From a virus: a DNA stretch of 64,000 bases. Below the pieces are notes generated by a model that made no database searches, was not told the origin of the DNA, and saw nothing but the letters and a program-made list of their open reading frames with translations. The stretch's first letter is position 1, and each line of letters starts with the position of its first letter. Shown in pieces: positions 53,210-61,501 of the stretch. The stretch spans positions 1-64,000 of IMG/VR virus record IMGVR_UViG_3300031857_000057, one strand, 5' to 3'. Both the position numbers and the translations under genes were made by a program.

Positions 53210-53519
53210 TGAACTAGCAGAACAAATACACGACAATGCAAAGGCAAAAGGTTTTTGGGATAGACCAGCAGATGAAATATTTGTAGCAAAACAAATGATG
53301 ATGATTGTTTCAGAGGTTGTAGAGGCAATGGAAGTTGTTCGTAAAGACATGGATCCAGATAAGCTGTCTGATGAGTTTGCAGATATTATTATTCGTACCC
53401 TTGATCTTTATGCTGGTATGGTAGATGCAGGGTATATGAAAAAGTCTCTTGATTATGCAATTAAAGAAAAGATGGAGATAAACTCCAATAGACCAAAGAA
53501 GCACGGAGTAAGATTCTAG
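53202..53519 (+). CDS. mazG: MazG-like nucleotide pyrophosphohydrolase
   Basis: 105 residues from a GTG overlapping the polymerase stop. NAKAKGFWDRP, the EVVEAMEVVRKD helix with SEVVEAME (metal-binding ExxE type), then DEFADIIIRTLDLYAG (ExxD-type) and the C-terminal NRPKKHGVRF are characteristic of MazG-like all-alpha NTP pyrophosphohydrolases. They may sanitise the nucleotide pool or alter alarmone levels. Common in phage replication clusters. Confidence 0.87.
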   Translation: MFDELAEQIHDNAKAKGFWDRPADEIFVAKQMMMIVSEVVEAMEVVRKDMDPDKLSDEFADIIIRTLDLYAGMVDAGYMKKSLDYAIKEKMEINSNRPKKHGVRF

Positions 53520-54535
53520 TGGTAGTAAATGTAGAAGATGTTTTAGCACAATTAAATCCTAAGTTGAGGAAAAGCATATTAGTTGGAGATGCTGTTCCTA
53601 AAACAGAATACGCAGCAACCCCAAGCTTTGGATTAAATAGAGCACTGAATGGTGGTTTGCCGTATGGTCGTCAAGTCCTTATCTGGGGTAGTAAATCAAG
53701 TGCAAAATCTTCACTATGCTTGCAAACAATCGCTTTGGCACAAAAAGAAGGAAAGGTTTGTGCTTGGATAGATGGAGAAATGTCTTATGACAAAGACTGG
53801 GCAGAAAAGCTTGGAGTAGATACATCAAAGCTTATTGTTTCTCAGGCTAGAACAATCAATGAAATGGTTGATGTAGGCGTAAACCTTATGGAGGCTGGTG
53901 TTGATCTTATCGTAGTAGATTCTATTACGTCTCTTCTTCCTGCAATTTATTTTGAAAAGGATTCAGATGAACTCAAACAGTTGGAGAACACAAAACAAAT
54001 CGGTGCAGAATCTAGAGACTTTAGCAATGCATGGAAAATGCTTAACTATGCAAACAATAAAGTTAAGCCAACTTTGCTTATCCTTATTTCTCAGTCTCGT
54101 AATAATATTAATGCTATGTATACTAGCCAGCAGCCTACTGGTGGTCAGGCTACTAAGTTTTATTCCTCAACTGTTGTTAAGCTATTTTCTTCTGAATCCG
54201 AAAACCAAGCGATTAAAGGAAAGATTGCGATTGGAGATAAATTAATTGAAGAAAAGATTGGAAGAAAAGTTAGATGGGAGCTACAATTTTCTAAAACTTC
54301 CCCTGCTTTTCAAGGTGGCGAGTATGATTTTTATTTTAGAGGCGATGGCGTGGGTGTTGATTCTATCGGCGATCTTGTTGACACGGCAGAGCTAATGGGC
54401 ATTGTTTCTAGAACTGGGGCATGGTATAATCTAGAAGATGGAACAAAGGTTCAAGGCAGAGAAGCTTTTGTAAATAGAGTTAAAGAAGATTTGAACCTTC
54501 AAGATTCTATTAGGTCCAAGGTTATGAATGTCTAA
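53519..54535 (+). CDS. recA: RecA-like recombinase
   Basis: 338 residues from a GTG sharing one base with the preceding stop. The ATPase core has a Walker A at 57-64 that reads GSKSSAKS, with alanine in place of the usual glycine before the lysine, a Walker B LIVVDSITSLLP near 133, and the L2-type region with ISQSRNNINAM and GGQATKFYSS. The C-terminal segment (GEYDFYFRGDGVGVDSIGDL) is typical of RecA. It should pair and exchange DNA strands in phage recombination. The Walker A substitution is unusual but conservative. Confidence 0.88.
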   Translation: MVVNVEDVLAQLNPKLRKSILVGDAVPKTEYAATPSFGLNRALNGGLPYGRQVLIWGSKSSAKSSLCLQTIALAQKEGKVCAWIDGEMSYDKDWAEKLGVDTSKLIVSQARTINEMVDVGVNLMEAGVDLIVVDSITSLLPAIYFEKDSDELKQLENTKQIGAESRDFSNAWKMLNYANNKVKPTLLILISQSRNNINAMYTSQQPTGGQATKFYSSTVVKLFSSESENQAIKGKIAIGDKLIEEKIGRKVRWELQFSKTSPAFQGGEYDFYFRGDGVGVDSIGDLVDTAELMGIVSRTGAWYNLEDGTKVQGREAFVNRVKEDLNLQDSIRSKVMNV

Positions 54536-54719
54536 CTATACAACCTATCCTGGTAAGTTTCCATGTAGAACTTGCGGGGAAGAAGTTAAAACATGTAGGG
54601 TTTATCCAGCAACTGGAGAATCTACTTGGATATGTAGTAAAAAACATTTATCTAAAAGCCAACTTTATACTGTTGGATATAAAAAGAAAAAGGATTATGA
54701 GCGAAAAGAACGAGAGTAA
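54528..54719 (+). CDS. Small zinc-ribbon protein
   Basis: 63 residues, overlapping the RecA stop. CRTC at about 13-16, a further C at about 23 and C at 36 with a following KKHLS may hold one zinc. The C-terminus is strongly basic (KKKKDYERKERE). Possibly a nucleic-acid-binding partner of the recombination enzymes; function unknown. Confidence 0.7.
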   Translation: MSNYTTYPGKFPCRTCGEEVKTCRVYPATGESTWICSKKHLSKSQLYTVGYKKKKDYERKERE

Positions 54720-54987
54720 AAGGTTGGGGGCTAAGCAGCATAAAAATTCTGGTAGAAATACCAAGAAAGGTGATGCTACTTGGGAAAACTTTACGGTAGA
54801 TTTTAAAGAAAATTCAAAGTCATTTACTCTTAATAAAGATGTTTGGGCAAAAGCAACTACTGATGCTATTAAGAATGGAAATGATCCAGCCATAGTTGTA
54901 GTATTAGGCGATAGCGGAATAAAAACTCGTCTTGCAATTATAGAAGTAGGAATTTTAGAAAATATGTTAGGGGAATATAATGGATAA
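54697..54987 (+). CDS. Small PD-(D/E)XK-type nuclease, junction-resolvase-like
   Basis: 96 residues from ATG 54697 after AAGGA, overlapping the previous gene in another frame. RLGAKQHKNSGRN, KGDATW, VDFKEN and SFTLNKDVWAKATTDAIKNG run in the order of small Hjc- or VRR-like PD-(D/E)XK enzymes, where the Asp of KGD and the DFK (D-x-K) motif bind metal. It may cut branched or recombination DNA. The family call is by pattern. A second, RuvC-like resolvase is encoded at 56431. Confidence 0.7.
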   Translation: MSEKNESKRLGAKQHKNSGRNTKKGDATWENFTVDFKENSKSFTLNKDVWAKATTDAIKNGNDPAIVVVLGDSGIKTRLAIIEVGILENMLGEYNG

Positions 54988-55294
54988 TAACGAACAGTCT
55001 AAAACAACGTTAGAAATGGTTAATGGTTTATCTGAAATTGCAGAGTTTATGAATGATGAAGAATTGACTACTGCTCTTACCATGATAGCAAAGCTTATTA
55101 TAAAGCCAGATATTCCTATGAATGTGGCAACATTAGAGATCGTTAGACTACAAGCCATCGCATCAAAAATGGCATTCAGAGCTACTTGGATGGCAAATGT
55201 AGATAAAAATGACAGGGCAAAGAAAAATATATACTATACTGCAGCAGAGTCAATCAACAATTTGGTGTCAGCTCTCAAGTATATAATGCGCTAG
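54980..55294 (+). CDS. Small hypothetical helical protein
   Basis: 104 residues, overlapping the nuclease gene by 8 bases. All-helical prediction with LEMVNGLSEIAEFMNDEELT and AIASKMAFRATWMANV. Not recognised. The promoter for the next gene lies just after its stop. Confidence 0.7.
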   Translation: MDNNEQSKTTLEMVNGLSEIAEFMNDEELTTALTMIAKLIIKPDIPMNVATLEIVRLQAIASKMAFRATWMANVDKNDRAKKNIYYTAAESINNLVSALKYIMR

Positions 55295-55296
55295 TC

Positions 55297-55305
55297 TGAT
55301 ATACT
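55297..55305 (+). promoter_or_regulatory. Extended -10 promoter of the Cas4-like gene
   Basis: TGATATACT, 22 bases before the ATG at 55328; the ribosome site AAAAGGA lies between. Confidence 0.6.
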
Positions 55306-55327
55306 TATATATAACAAAAGGAATATA

Positions 55328-56161
55328 ATGACAAAAAATTTATTAAAGCAGGTAATGCTTAAGGAATCAGACAGCAAAAATATAAAAAAGAAACAAGATA
55401 AAATTATAGATTCAGATCAATTAATTGAGAAGATTAAATCTGGATATACTATTTCTCGTGGCCCAAAGCATATGAAAAAGAAAGCGTTTGCCCCTTCTCA
55501 AATTGCATACTCACACGGAGAATGCCCAAGATACTGGTATATTGCTTTTAATGGGGCAGTGTTTCAAGATGATACAGACGCTTATGGTGCAGCAAATATG
55601 CAATCTGGAACTATGTCTCATGACAGAATTCAACAAGCAATGCTGGATGCTGGAGTTGCAAAAGAATATATCAATGATAAAAATGAAAAGACAACAGAGT
55701 TTAAGGTAATATCTGATGATCCGCCAATCTTTGGTTATGGCGATGCCATGATTAATTGGGAAGGCGAAGAAATCGTTGGTGAAATTAAAACAATGATGAG
55801 TGAAGCCTATGAGTATCGTAAGAAAACAAATAAACCAAAGACAGGACACTTAATACAGCTATTAATATATATGAAGGTATTAAAAAAGGCAAAGGGTGTT
55901 TTGATATATGAAAATAAAAACACACATGACCTTATGGTTATTCCAGTTGAAGTAAATGATGGATATAAACAATGGATTGAAAATGCTTTTAGTTGGATGC
56001 GAGAAGTTAGACAAGCTTGGAAAGATCAGCAACTTCCAATAAAAAATTATCGCAATAACTCTAAGATTTGTAAAGGTTGCCCAGTAAGAGAAGCATGTGT
56101 TGAAGCAGGCACTGGAGTAATTAAGATTGCTTCCTTGGAGGAATTGAGTGAAACTCTGTAA
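55328..56161 (+). CDS. Cas4/RecB-type exonuclease with probable Fe-S cluster
   Basis: 277 residues. A PD-(D/E)XK core is visible: FGYGDAMINWEG (Asp) then EEIVGEIKTM (E-x-K) near 145-160, with a QLLIYM helix motif after. One cysteine in GECPRYW near 59 and three at the end (CKGCPVREAC) form the Cas4 and AddB-type cluster that ties both ends of the fold together. Such phage enzymes degrade or resect DNA ends in recombination. No CRISPR array or other cas gene is present. Confidence 0.85.
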   Translation: MTKNLLKQVMLKESDSKNIKKKQDKIIDSDQLIEKIKSGYTISRGPKHMKKKAFAPSQIAYSHGECPRYWYIAFNGAVFQDDTDAYGAANMQSGTMSHDRIQQAMLDAGVAKEYINDKNEKTTEFKVISDDPPIFGYGDAMINWEGEEIVGEIKTMMSEAYEYRKKTNKPKTGHLIQLLIYMKVLKKAKGVLIYENKNTHDLMVIPVEVNDGYKQWIENAFSWMREVRQAWKDQQLPIKNYRNNSKICKGCPVREACVEAGTGVIKIASLEELSETL

Positions 56162-56444
56162 TAGATTTGATTGTGAAACATATTTTCGTCCTAAGGTAAG
56201 CTATCAGGTTTACTGTTCAGATGAATGTAGAGATATTGCAACCAAAGAAAAAATTGCAGAGAGATACCAAGTAACAAAAAGATTAAAAAGAAAAGGCAAA
56301 GTAAGAAAATGTCTTGGAGGGTGCGGAGTTAATTTATCAATATATAATGATGAAGGATTCTGCTCAAACTGTAATGTTGTACAAAAAGAAGTTAATAAAA
56401 TGCTAAAGCAAATTAAAGGATATTTTGATTATGAACAAGATTAA
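56148..56444 (+). CDS. Small zinc-finger protein
   Basis: 98 residues from a GTG overlapping the Cas4-like gene. Two cysteine clusters: CNRFDCETYF with YCSDECR (treble-clef-like), and CLGGCG with CSNCN. The linker between is very basic (KRLKRKGKVRK). Likely binds nucleic acid; function unknown. It overlaps the RuvC-like gene. Confidence 0.74.
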   Translation: MKLCNRFDCETYFRPKVSYQVYCSDECRDIATKEKIAERYQVTKRLKRKGKVRKCLGGCGVNLSIYNDEGFCSNCNVVQKEVNKMLKQIKGYFDYEQD

Positions 56445-57003
56445 ACCTAAAAATATTTGTGCTATTGATGCTAGTACAAATACAATTGCTTTTGCTATTT
56501 TTGCTGATGACAAGCTATCAACAACTGGCAAGGTAGCATTTTTTGGACATAACATATATGAAAAAATTATTGATGCTACTGCAAAAACTAGGGCATTTTT
56601 TAGATTATATAATATAGATGCAGTAGTTATTGAGCATACGGTGTTTATGAATTCCCCCAAAACTGCAGCAGATCTTGCAATGGTACAAGGTGCAATTATT
56701 GGCGGTATTGGATTGACTGGAATAAATCAAATAGGCAGAGTATCCCCAATTACATGGCAAAACTATCTGGGAAATAAAAGACTTACAAAAGAAGAGCAGA
56801 TATCAATAAGGTCTGCAAACCCAGGAAAATCTGATTCTTGGTATAAATCTTATGAAAGAAATATTAGAAAAGAAAGAACTTCAAAACTTATTGATATTAT
56901 CTATGATAAAAAAATAGATGATAACGATGTTGCAGATGCCTGTGGCATAGGTCATTGGGCAATACATAATTGGGAAAAAGCTATTAAGTTTGACAAGGAT
57001 TAG
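56431..57003 (+). CDS. RuvC-like Holliday junction resolvase
   Basis: 190 residues from ATG 56431, ten bases after AAAGGA; an upstream TTG at 56425 is less likely. D13 in AIDASTN, E69 in VVIEHT, and an acidic C-terminal DDNDVADACGIG provide the RNase H-fold catalytic quartet. RuvC-like enzymes of phages resolve branched DNA before packaging, and this position near the terminase genes is usual. A long basic insert (about 128-150) lies before the last acidic residues. Confidence 0.82.
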   Translation: MNKIKPKNICAIDASTNTIAFAIFADDKLSTTGKVAFFGHNIYEKIIDATAKTRAFFRLYNIDAVVIEHTVFMNSPKTAADLAMVQGAIIGGIGLTGINQIGRVSPITWQNYLGNKRLTKEEQISIRSANPGKSDSWYKSYERNIRKERTSKLIDIIYDKKIDDNDVADACGIGHWAIHNWEKAIKFDKD

Positions 57004-57005
57004 AT

Positions 57006-57161
57006 ATGGCTGCTAAACTATATACAAATGAATCCTGGCTTCGTAAACGATATGTTATGGATAAAAAGACTCCACAAGAGATAGCGAAAGAGTGTGGGGC
57101 AAGCCTAGAAACAATATACGTTTACCTTGCTAAATTTGGATTAAGGAAATCAAAAAGATGA
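57006..57161 (+). CDS. 51-residue HTH protein
   Basis: Short frame from ATG 57006, directly after the RuvC-like stop, to TGA 57161, ending in an ATGA overlap with the next gene. The sequence contains KTPQEIAKECGASLETIYVY followed by LAKFGL, a clear helix-turn-helix of the type used in resolvases, terminase small subunits and homing-endonuclease DNA-binding parts. The tight packing between two genes supports it as real. It may be a small regulator or a DNA-binding adaptor. Confidence 0.75.
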   Translation: MAAKLYTNESWLRKRYVMDKKTPQEIAKECGASLETIYVYLAKFGLRKSKR

Positions 57162-57403
57162 CAGAAAAGTTTAATATTACCGTTGATCAGGTAAATCATC
57201 CTACTCACTATACTTCAGATCCGTCTGGTGTTGAGTGTATTCAAATTACTCGTCATCGTAATTTTAATGTTGGCAATGCATTTAAGTATCTTTGGAGAGC
57301 AGGTCTAAAAAATGAAGATACGCAAATAGAAGATCTTAAAAAGGCAATCTTTTATATACAAGATGAAATTAAAAGATTAGAGGGAATTTATGACAAACAC
57401 TGA
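57158..57403 (+). CDS. DUF3310 protein
   Basis: 81 residues. VNHPTHYTSDPSGVECIQIT, then GNAFKYLWRAGLK and DLKKAIFYIQDEI match the DUF3310 family, widespread in phages of many hosts and sometimes annotated as nucleotide-kinase-related, without a proven activity. Overlaps both neighbours. Confidence 0.87.
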   Translation: MTEKFNITVDQVNHPTHYTSDPSGVECIQITRHRNFNVGNAFKYLWRAGLKNEDTQIEDLKKAIFYIQDEIKRLEGIYDKH

Positions 57404-57929
57404 GGTAGAACTTATTAATCATCTTGATGAAGTAAACCGTGTTGTAGAAGAATATTTAAAAGGTAATGATGCTACCAGAATCTCTAAAGATTTGGGTATG
57501 CCGAGGACTCGTGTTGTTGCCCATCTTGATGAGTGGAAGCGTATGGCTTCAGATAATAGTGCAATTCGTGCTAGAGCTAAAGAGGCATTAGCTGGAGCAG
57601 ATGCACATTACAATAAGCTTATTACCAAAGCATATGAAGTTATTGAGGATGCTACAACTACAGCAAATCTAAATGCAAAAACTGCTGGTATTAAACTTGT
57701 AATGGATATTGAATCTAAGCGTATTGATATGTTACAAAAGGCAGGCTTATTAGAAAATAAAGAACTAGCAGAAGAGATGGTTGAGATAGAAAAAAGACAA
57801 GAGGTATTGGTTAATATCCTAAAAGACATTGCATCATCACATCCAGAGGTTAGAGATCTTATTATGCAAAGGCTGTCAAGTATTGCCAGAGAAGGTGAAG
57901 TGATTACAGTTGTCCACGATGTTCAATGA
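57390..57929 (+). CDS. Probable terminase small subunit
   Basis: 179 residues, overlapping DUF3310. An N-terminal HTH (GNDATRISKDLGMPRTRVVA) is followed by a long helical region (about 55-150) and a tail that overlaps the large subunit. This is the small-subunit architecture: DNA recognition, oligomerisation, and binding to the large subunit. Position directly before the large subunit supports it. Sequence families of small subunits vary widely, so this call rests on layout. Confidence 0.77.
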   Translation: MTNTEVELINHLDEVNRVVEEYLKGNDATRISKDLGMPRTRVVAHLDEWKRMASDNSAIRARAKEALAGADAHYNKLITKAYEVIEDATTTANLNAKTAGIKLVMDIESKRIDMLQKAGLLENKELAEEMVEIEKRQEVLVNILKDIASSHPEVRDLIMQRLSSIAREGEVITVVHDVQ

Positions 57930-59691
57930 TTTTCTTGAAGCGCTAGAAGATAATCATTTTGAAGAAAAGCCAGTAGATGTAGTAACATTTGTTGAGTCTT
58001 CAGAATATTTGGGACAACCACCCCTATCTAAAATACAGTATGAAATAGTTGAGGCCATGAGCCAAATATATCGTAAGCCTGAGCTACAAATTCTGATGGG
58101 AACAGAAGCAGGAGCAAGACATTATGACAAATATACTAAAAATGAAATCATCCTTCAACTTGGCAAGGGTAGTGGTAAAGACCATACTTCTACCGTTGCT
58201 TGTGCTTATGTTGTGTATAAACTATTATGTCTTAAAGATCCTGCCAGATATTTCGGAAAGCCACCAGGAGATGCCATAGACATTATCAATGTCGCTATTA
58301 ACGCTGAACAAGCAAAGAATGTTTTCTTCAAAGGTTTTAGAAATAAAATTGAAAAGTCACCGTGGTTTGCTGGAAAATATGATCCTAAAGTAAACTCAAT
58401 TACTTTTAATAAATCAATAACTGTTTATTCAGGTCATTCAGAACGTGAGTCACATGAAGGTCTAAATTTATTTATGGCAGTACTTGATGAAATATCTGGA
58501 TTTGCTACTGAGGTTGGAACTGGCAATGATCAAGGAAAAACTGCTGACAATATTTATAAAGCATTTCGTGGTACTGTAGATTCTCGTTTTCCTGATTTAG
58601 GCAAAGTAGTTCTTCTTTCATTTCCCCGATATCAAGGTGACTTTATTTCAAAGCGGTATGAAGATGTTATTATGGACAAAGACACTCTTGAACGTAGATA
58701 TAAGTTTGTTATTAATGAAGAGTTGCCAGAAGGACCAGACAATGAATTTGAAATTGTTTGGGAAGAAGATCATATAAAATCATACAAATATCCTAGAATG
58801 TTTGCACTAAAACGTCCAACATGGGAAGTAAATCCTACTAGAAAGATTGATGATTTTAAGATTGCATTTTTGACAGATCCTGGAGATGCAATGATGAGAT
58901 TCCTTTGTACTCCAACATACTCTTCTGATGCATTCTTTAAGCAAAGAGATAAGTTGGAAAAGTGTATGACGCTTAGAAATCCATTGGATAATCACAGACG
59001 TTTTGATTCAAACTTTAAGCCAGATCCAGATAAAACATATTATATTCATGCTGACCTTGCTCAAAAACATGACAAGTGCGCTGTTGCTATTGCACATGTT
59101 GAACGATGGGTAAACATTCAAGTAATAAAAGATTACGAACAGGTAGCTCCTGTAGTTGTTGTTGATGCTGTAGCTTGGTGGGAACCTAAGATAGAAGGCC
59201 CAGTTGATTTATCAGAAGTTAAAAAATGGATTATGAATCTTCGTAGAGAAGGTTTTAATGTTGGAATGGTTACATTTGACCGATGGCAATCATTTGATAT
59301 ACAACAAGAATTAAAAGCAGTAGGCATGAGAACTGATACTGTTTCGGTAGCTAAAAAACACTACGAAGATCTTGCTATGATGATATACGAAGAGCGTGTT
59401 GCAATGCCAATGCTGCCAATTCTATTAGAAGAAATGTCTGAACTAAAGATAACAGATAATGGCAAAAGAGTAGATCACCCTAGAAAGAAATCTAAGGACT
59501 TAGCAGATGCTGTATGCGGAGCGGTATTTGGAGCTATATCGCATACAAGTAGAGACTCTAACATAGAAATAGAAGTCCATACATGGTCTTCTGCCTCCCG
59601 ACTTGCAGAACAAAATAAGGGTATGGTAGAATTGGACAAGGAAATTCCTGACGACGTTATGGACTTTCTAGACGAATATAAACTAATATAA
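57919..59691 (+). CDS. Terminase large subunit
   Basis: 590 residues from ATG 57919 (a TTG at 57910 is the alternative), overlapping the small subunit. ATPase domain: Walker A GKGSGKD at 82-88, then a Walker B FMAVLDEIS near 188 with catalytic glutamate. Nuclease domain (RNase H-like): HADLAQKHDK near 375, VTFDRW near 452, and KDLADAVCGAVFGA near 528 carry the acidic triad. It cuts and pumps phage DNA into the head. It is 37 kb from the portal gene, an unusual separation in siphovirus maps unless the genome is circular or permuted. Confidence 0.91.
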   Translation: MFNDFLEALEDNHFEEKPVDVVTFVESSEYLGQPPLSKIQYEIVEAMSQIYRKPELQILMGTEAGARHYDKYTKNEIILQLGKGSGKDHTSTVACAYVVYKLLCLKDPARYFGKPPGDAIDIINVAINAEQAKNVFFKGFRNKIEKSPWFAGKYDPKVNSITFNKSITVYSGHSERESHEGLNLFMAVLDEISGFATEVGTGNDQGKTADNIYKAFRGTVDSRFPDLGKVVLLSFPRYQGDFISKRYEDVIMDKDTLERRYKFVINEELPEGPDNEFEIVWEEDHIKSYKYPRMFALKRPTWEVNPTRKIDDFKIAFLTDPGDAMMRFLCTPTYSSDAFFKQRDKLEKCMTLRNPLDNHRRFDSNFKPDPDKTYYIHADLAQKHDKCAVAIAHVERWVNIQVIKDYEQVAPVVVVDAVAWWEPKIEGPVDLSEVKKWIMNLRREGFNVGMVTFDRWQSFDIQQELKAVGMRTDTVSVAKKHYEDLAMMIYEERVAMPMLPILLEEMSELKITDNGKRVDHPRKKSKDLADAVCGAVFGAISHTSRDSNIEIEVHTWSSASRLAEQNKGMVELDKEIPDDVMDFLDEYKLI

Positions 59692-59703
59692 ACAAGGAGA
59701 AAA

Positions 59704-61440
59704 ATGAATTCATTGAAGAAGATTGCTATGATCTTGGCTGCAGCCTTGACATTTGGCACATTTTCTGCGATTCCATCTAACTCTGCAGTTCTTGCTGATA
59801 GCTTTGCTATTGATGCAGTTGCAGATACGATTTCGGCAGGCGAGACCGCAACAGCAGTTGTAACTCTCACCTTTATTGCAGAAAATTCTGGCGATACCGT
59901 TTCTGTTCTCTCCCTTGTATCAAGTCAACCAACAGGTGCTGGTAAGTCTGCTGTTCTTTCTGTAGCAGAAACATCCAGTTCAGTTGTTACTCTTGGTGGG
60001 GGGAACACATCTGCTGATATTAGCTCAACAGTTAATGCAGCAGCACAAATTACTGCTAAGCTCAATGTTGCACTTGTTGCACCATCTGCTGCAGGAACAT
60101 ATGTTGTAAATTTGTATCCAGTATTAAAGAGCTCTGGTGGTCGCATTACGGCATCACCGTTGGTCTGGACTGTGACAGTAAATGCATTAGACCTAAAGGC
60201 TTCTGCAACAACATCTACATCTATTATTAATAAGGGTGAGACAATTTCTGCAACTGCAGATGCTACAGTCTTTGCTTCAAAGACAGTATCTTCTGATGCA
60301 GCAGCAGTTATTGTTGTAACTCAAAAGAACGTTGCAGGTGGAAATGCCTCAGAGTCTCTTACAGTAACAGTCTCTGGTCCTGGACTTCTTGGACATGGAT
60401 CAAACCATGCAACCATGACGGGATCTGTTCGTGCAATGGTTGTACCAGCAGGAAATTACATTGGTGTATTTTCTGACGGTACTGCTGGAGTTGGAACAGT
60501 AACTATCACATCTGCTTCAAATGTTGTTCTTGCTACGGAGAAGGTAACATTCTTTGGCGACATTGCTAAGATTGTTGCTACTGCTGCAAAGCCAGTACTT
60601 ACTGTTGGATCAAATGCTGATGCTATTACAGCAGTTGCATACGATGCTAATGGGGTTGTCGTTGGTAGTGGAACATTGCTTGCAACATCAGATACGCTTG
60701 GTGTAGTCAGCAACTCTGCAACATCCGCAACTATTGTTGATGGTGTAGCAAAGTTTAATCTTACTGGTGTAAGAACTGGTAATGCAAAGGTAGGGGTTTA
60801 CTCTGGATCTATTGCAGATACTGCTTCTGTTCGTGTTGAAGGTGCTGCTGCTAAGGTAGTAATTGCCTTTGATAAGAAGCAATATACCCCAGGTGAGGCA
60901 GCAGTTATTACTGTTTCTGTAACAGATGCTGCAGGTCTTGCACTTACTGGTCAAACATTTGCAAATCTGTTTGCAACAGGTGGAATTTCTACATCCTATG
61001 CATTCGGATCAGCAAGTGATGTTATTACTGGTGTTTCTGTAACTACAGATACAACAACAGCAACCAAGACATTTAAGGTATTTATGCCTTCTGCTGAAGG
61101 AGATGTTGTTATTTCTGCCACTGGTGGAACTTCTCTGGTTGAGGCAGGACGTGTAGTGATTCGTGATACTGCGACAGTATTTAATCCTGCACGACAAGCT
61201 TCTGATGAGGCACTTGCTGCAGCACAGGCTGCAACAGATGCTGCAGTAGATGCAACTAAGGCTGCAACTTCTGCTCAGGAAGCCGCTGACAAGGCTGCTC
61301 TTGCTTCTGCAGAGGCTGCTAAAGCTGCACAGGATGCACTAACAGCAGTTAACACTCTTGCACTTGAGGTAGCAAAGATTGTTAAGCAAATTACTGCAAT
61401 GCAAAAGACAATTAACGCAATTGCTAAAAAGCTAAAGTAA
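59704..61440 (+). CDS. Exported Ig-like surface protein with Ala-rich coiled-coil end
   Basis: 578 residues, ribosome site AAGGAG. A signal peptide (basic N-terminus, hydrophobic AMILAAALTFGTFSA, cleavage near 28) is followed by about 450 residues of Ig-like beta domains and, from about 498, an Ala-rich coiled coil (EALAAAQAATDAAVDATKAA and on) ending in KIVKQITAMQKTINAIAKKLK, read in two parts. I know this layout from surface proteins of freshwater actinobacteria. In a phage it could coat the infected cell, block superinfection or be a decoy. No LPXTG anchor. Codons are GC-richer than average. It has its own terminator. Confidence 0.8.
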   Translation: MNSLKKIAMILAAALTFGTFSAIPSNSAVLADSFAIDAVADTISAGETATAVVTLTFIAENSGDTVSVLSLVSSQPTGAGKSAVLSVAETSSSVVTLGGGNTSADISSTVNAAAQITAKLNVALVAPSAAGTYVVNLYPVLKSSGGRITASPLVWTVTVNALDLKASATTSTSIINKGETISATADATVFASKTVSSDAAAVIVVTQKNVAGGNASESLTVTVSGPGLLGHGSNHATMTGSVRAMVVPAGNYIGVFSDGTAGVGTVTITSASNVVLATEKVTFFGDIAKIVATAAKPVLTVGSNADAITAVAYDANGVVVGSGTLLATSDTLGVVSNSATSATIVDGVAKFNLTGVRTGNAKVGVYSGSIADTASVRVEGAAAKVVIAFDKKQYTPGEAAVITVSVTDAAGLALTGQTFANLFATGGISTSYAFGSASDVITGVSVTTDTTTATKTFKVFMPSAEGDVVISATGGTSLVEAGRVVIRDTATVFNPARQASDEALAAAQAATDAAVDATKAATSAQEAADKAALASAEAAKAAQDALTAVNTLALEVAKIVKQITAMQKTINAIAKKLK

Positions 61441-61450
61441 TTAGCTTATA

Positions 61451-61484
61451 AAATGGGGGCAGGGAAACTTGCCCCCTTTTTTAT
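61451..61484 (+). terminator. Intrinsic terminator after the surface protein gene
   Basis: GGGGGCA (61455-61461) pairs with TGCCCCC (61470-61476) across 8 bases, followed by TTTTTTATTG. Confidence 0.88.
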
Positions 61485-61501
61485 TGCAAAAAATTAAATA
61501 A

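Noticed and set aside
55328-56161. Cas4-like gene as part of a CRISPR system
   Set aside because: No repeat-spacer array and no other cas gene is present. Phage Cas4-like nucleases are usual in recombination modules.
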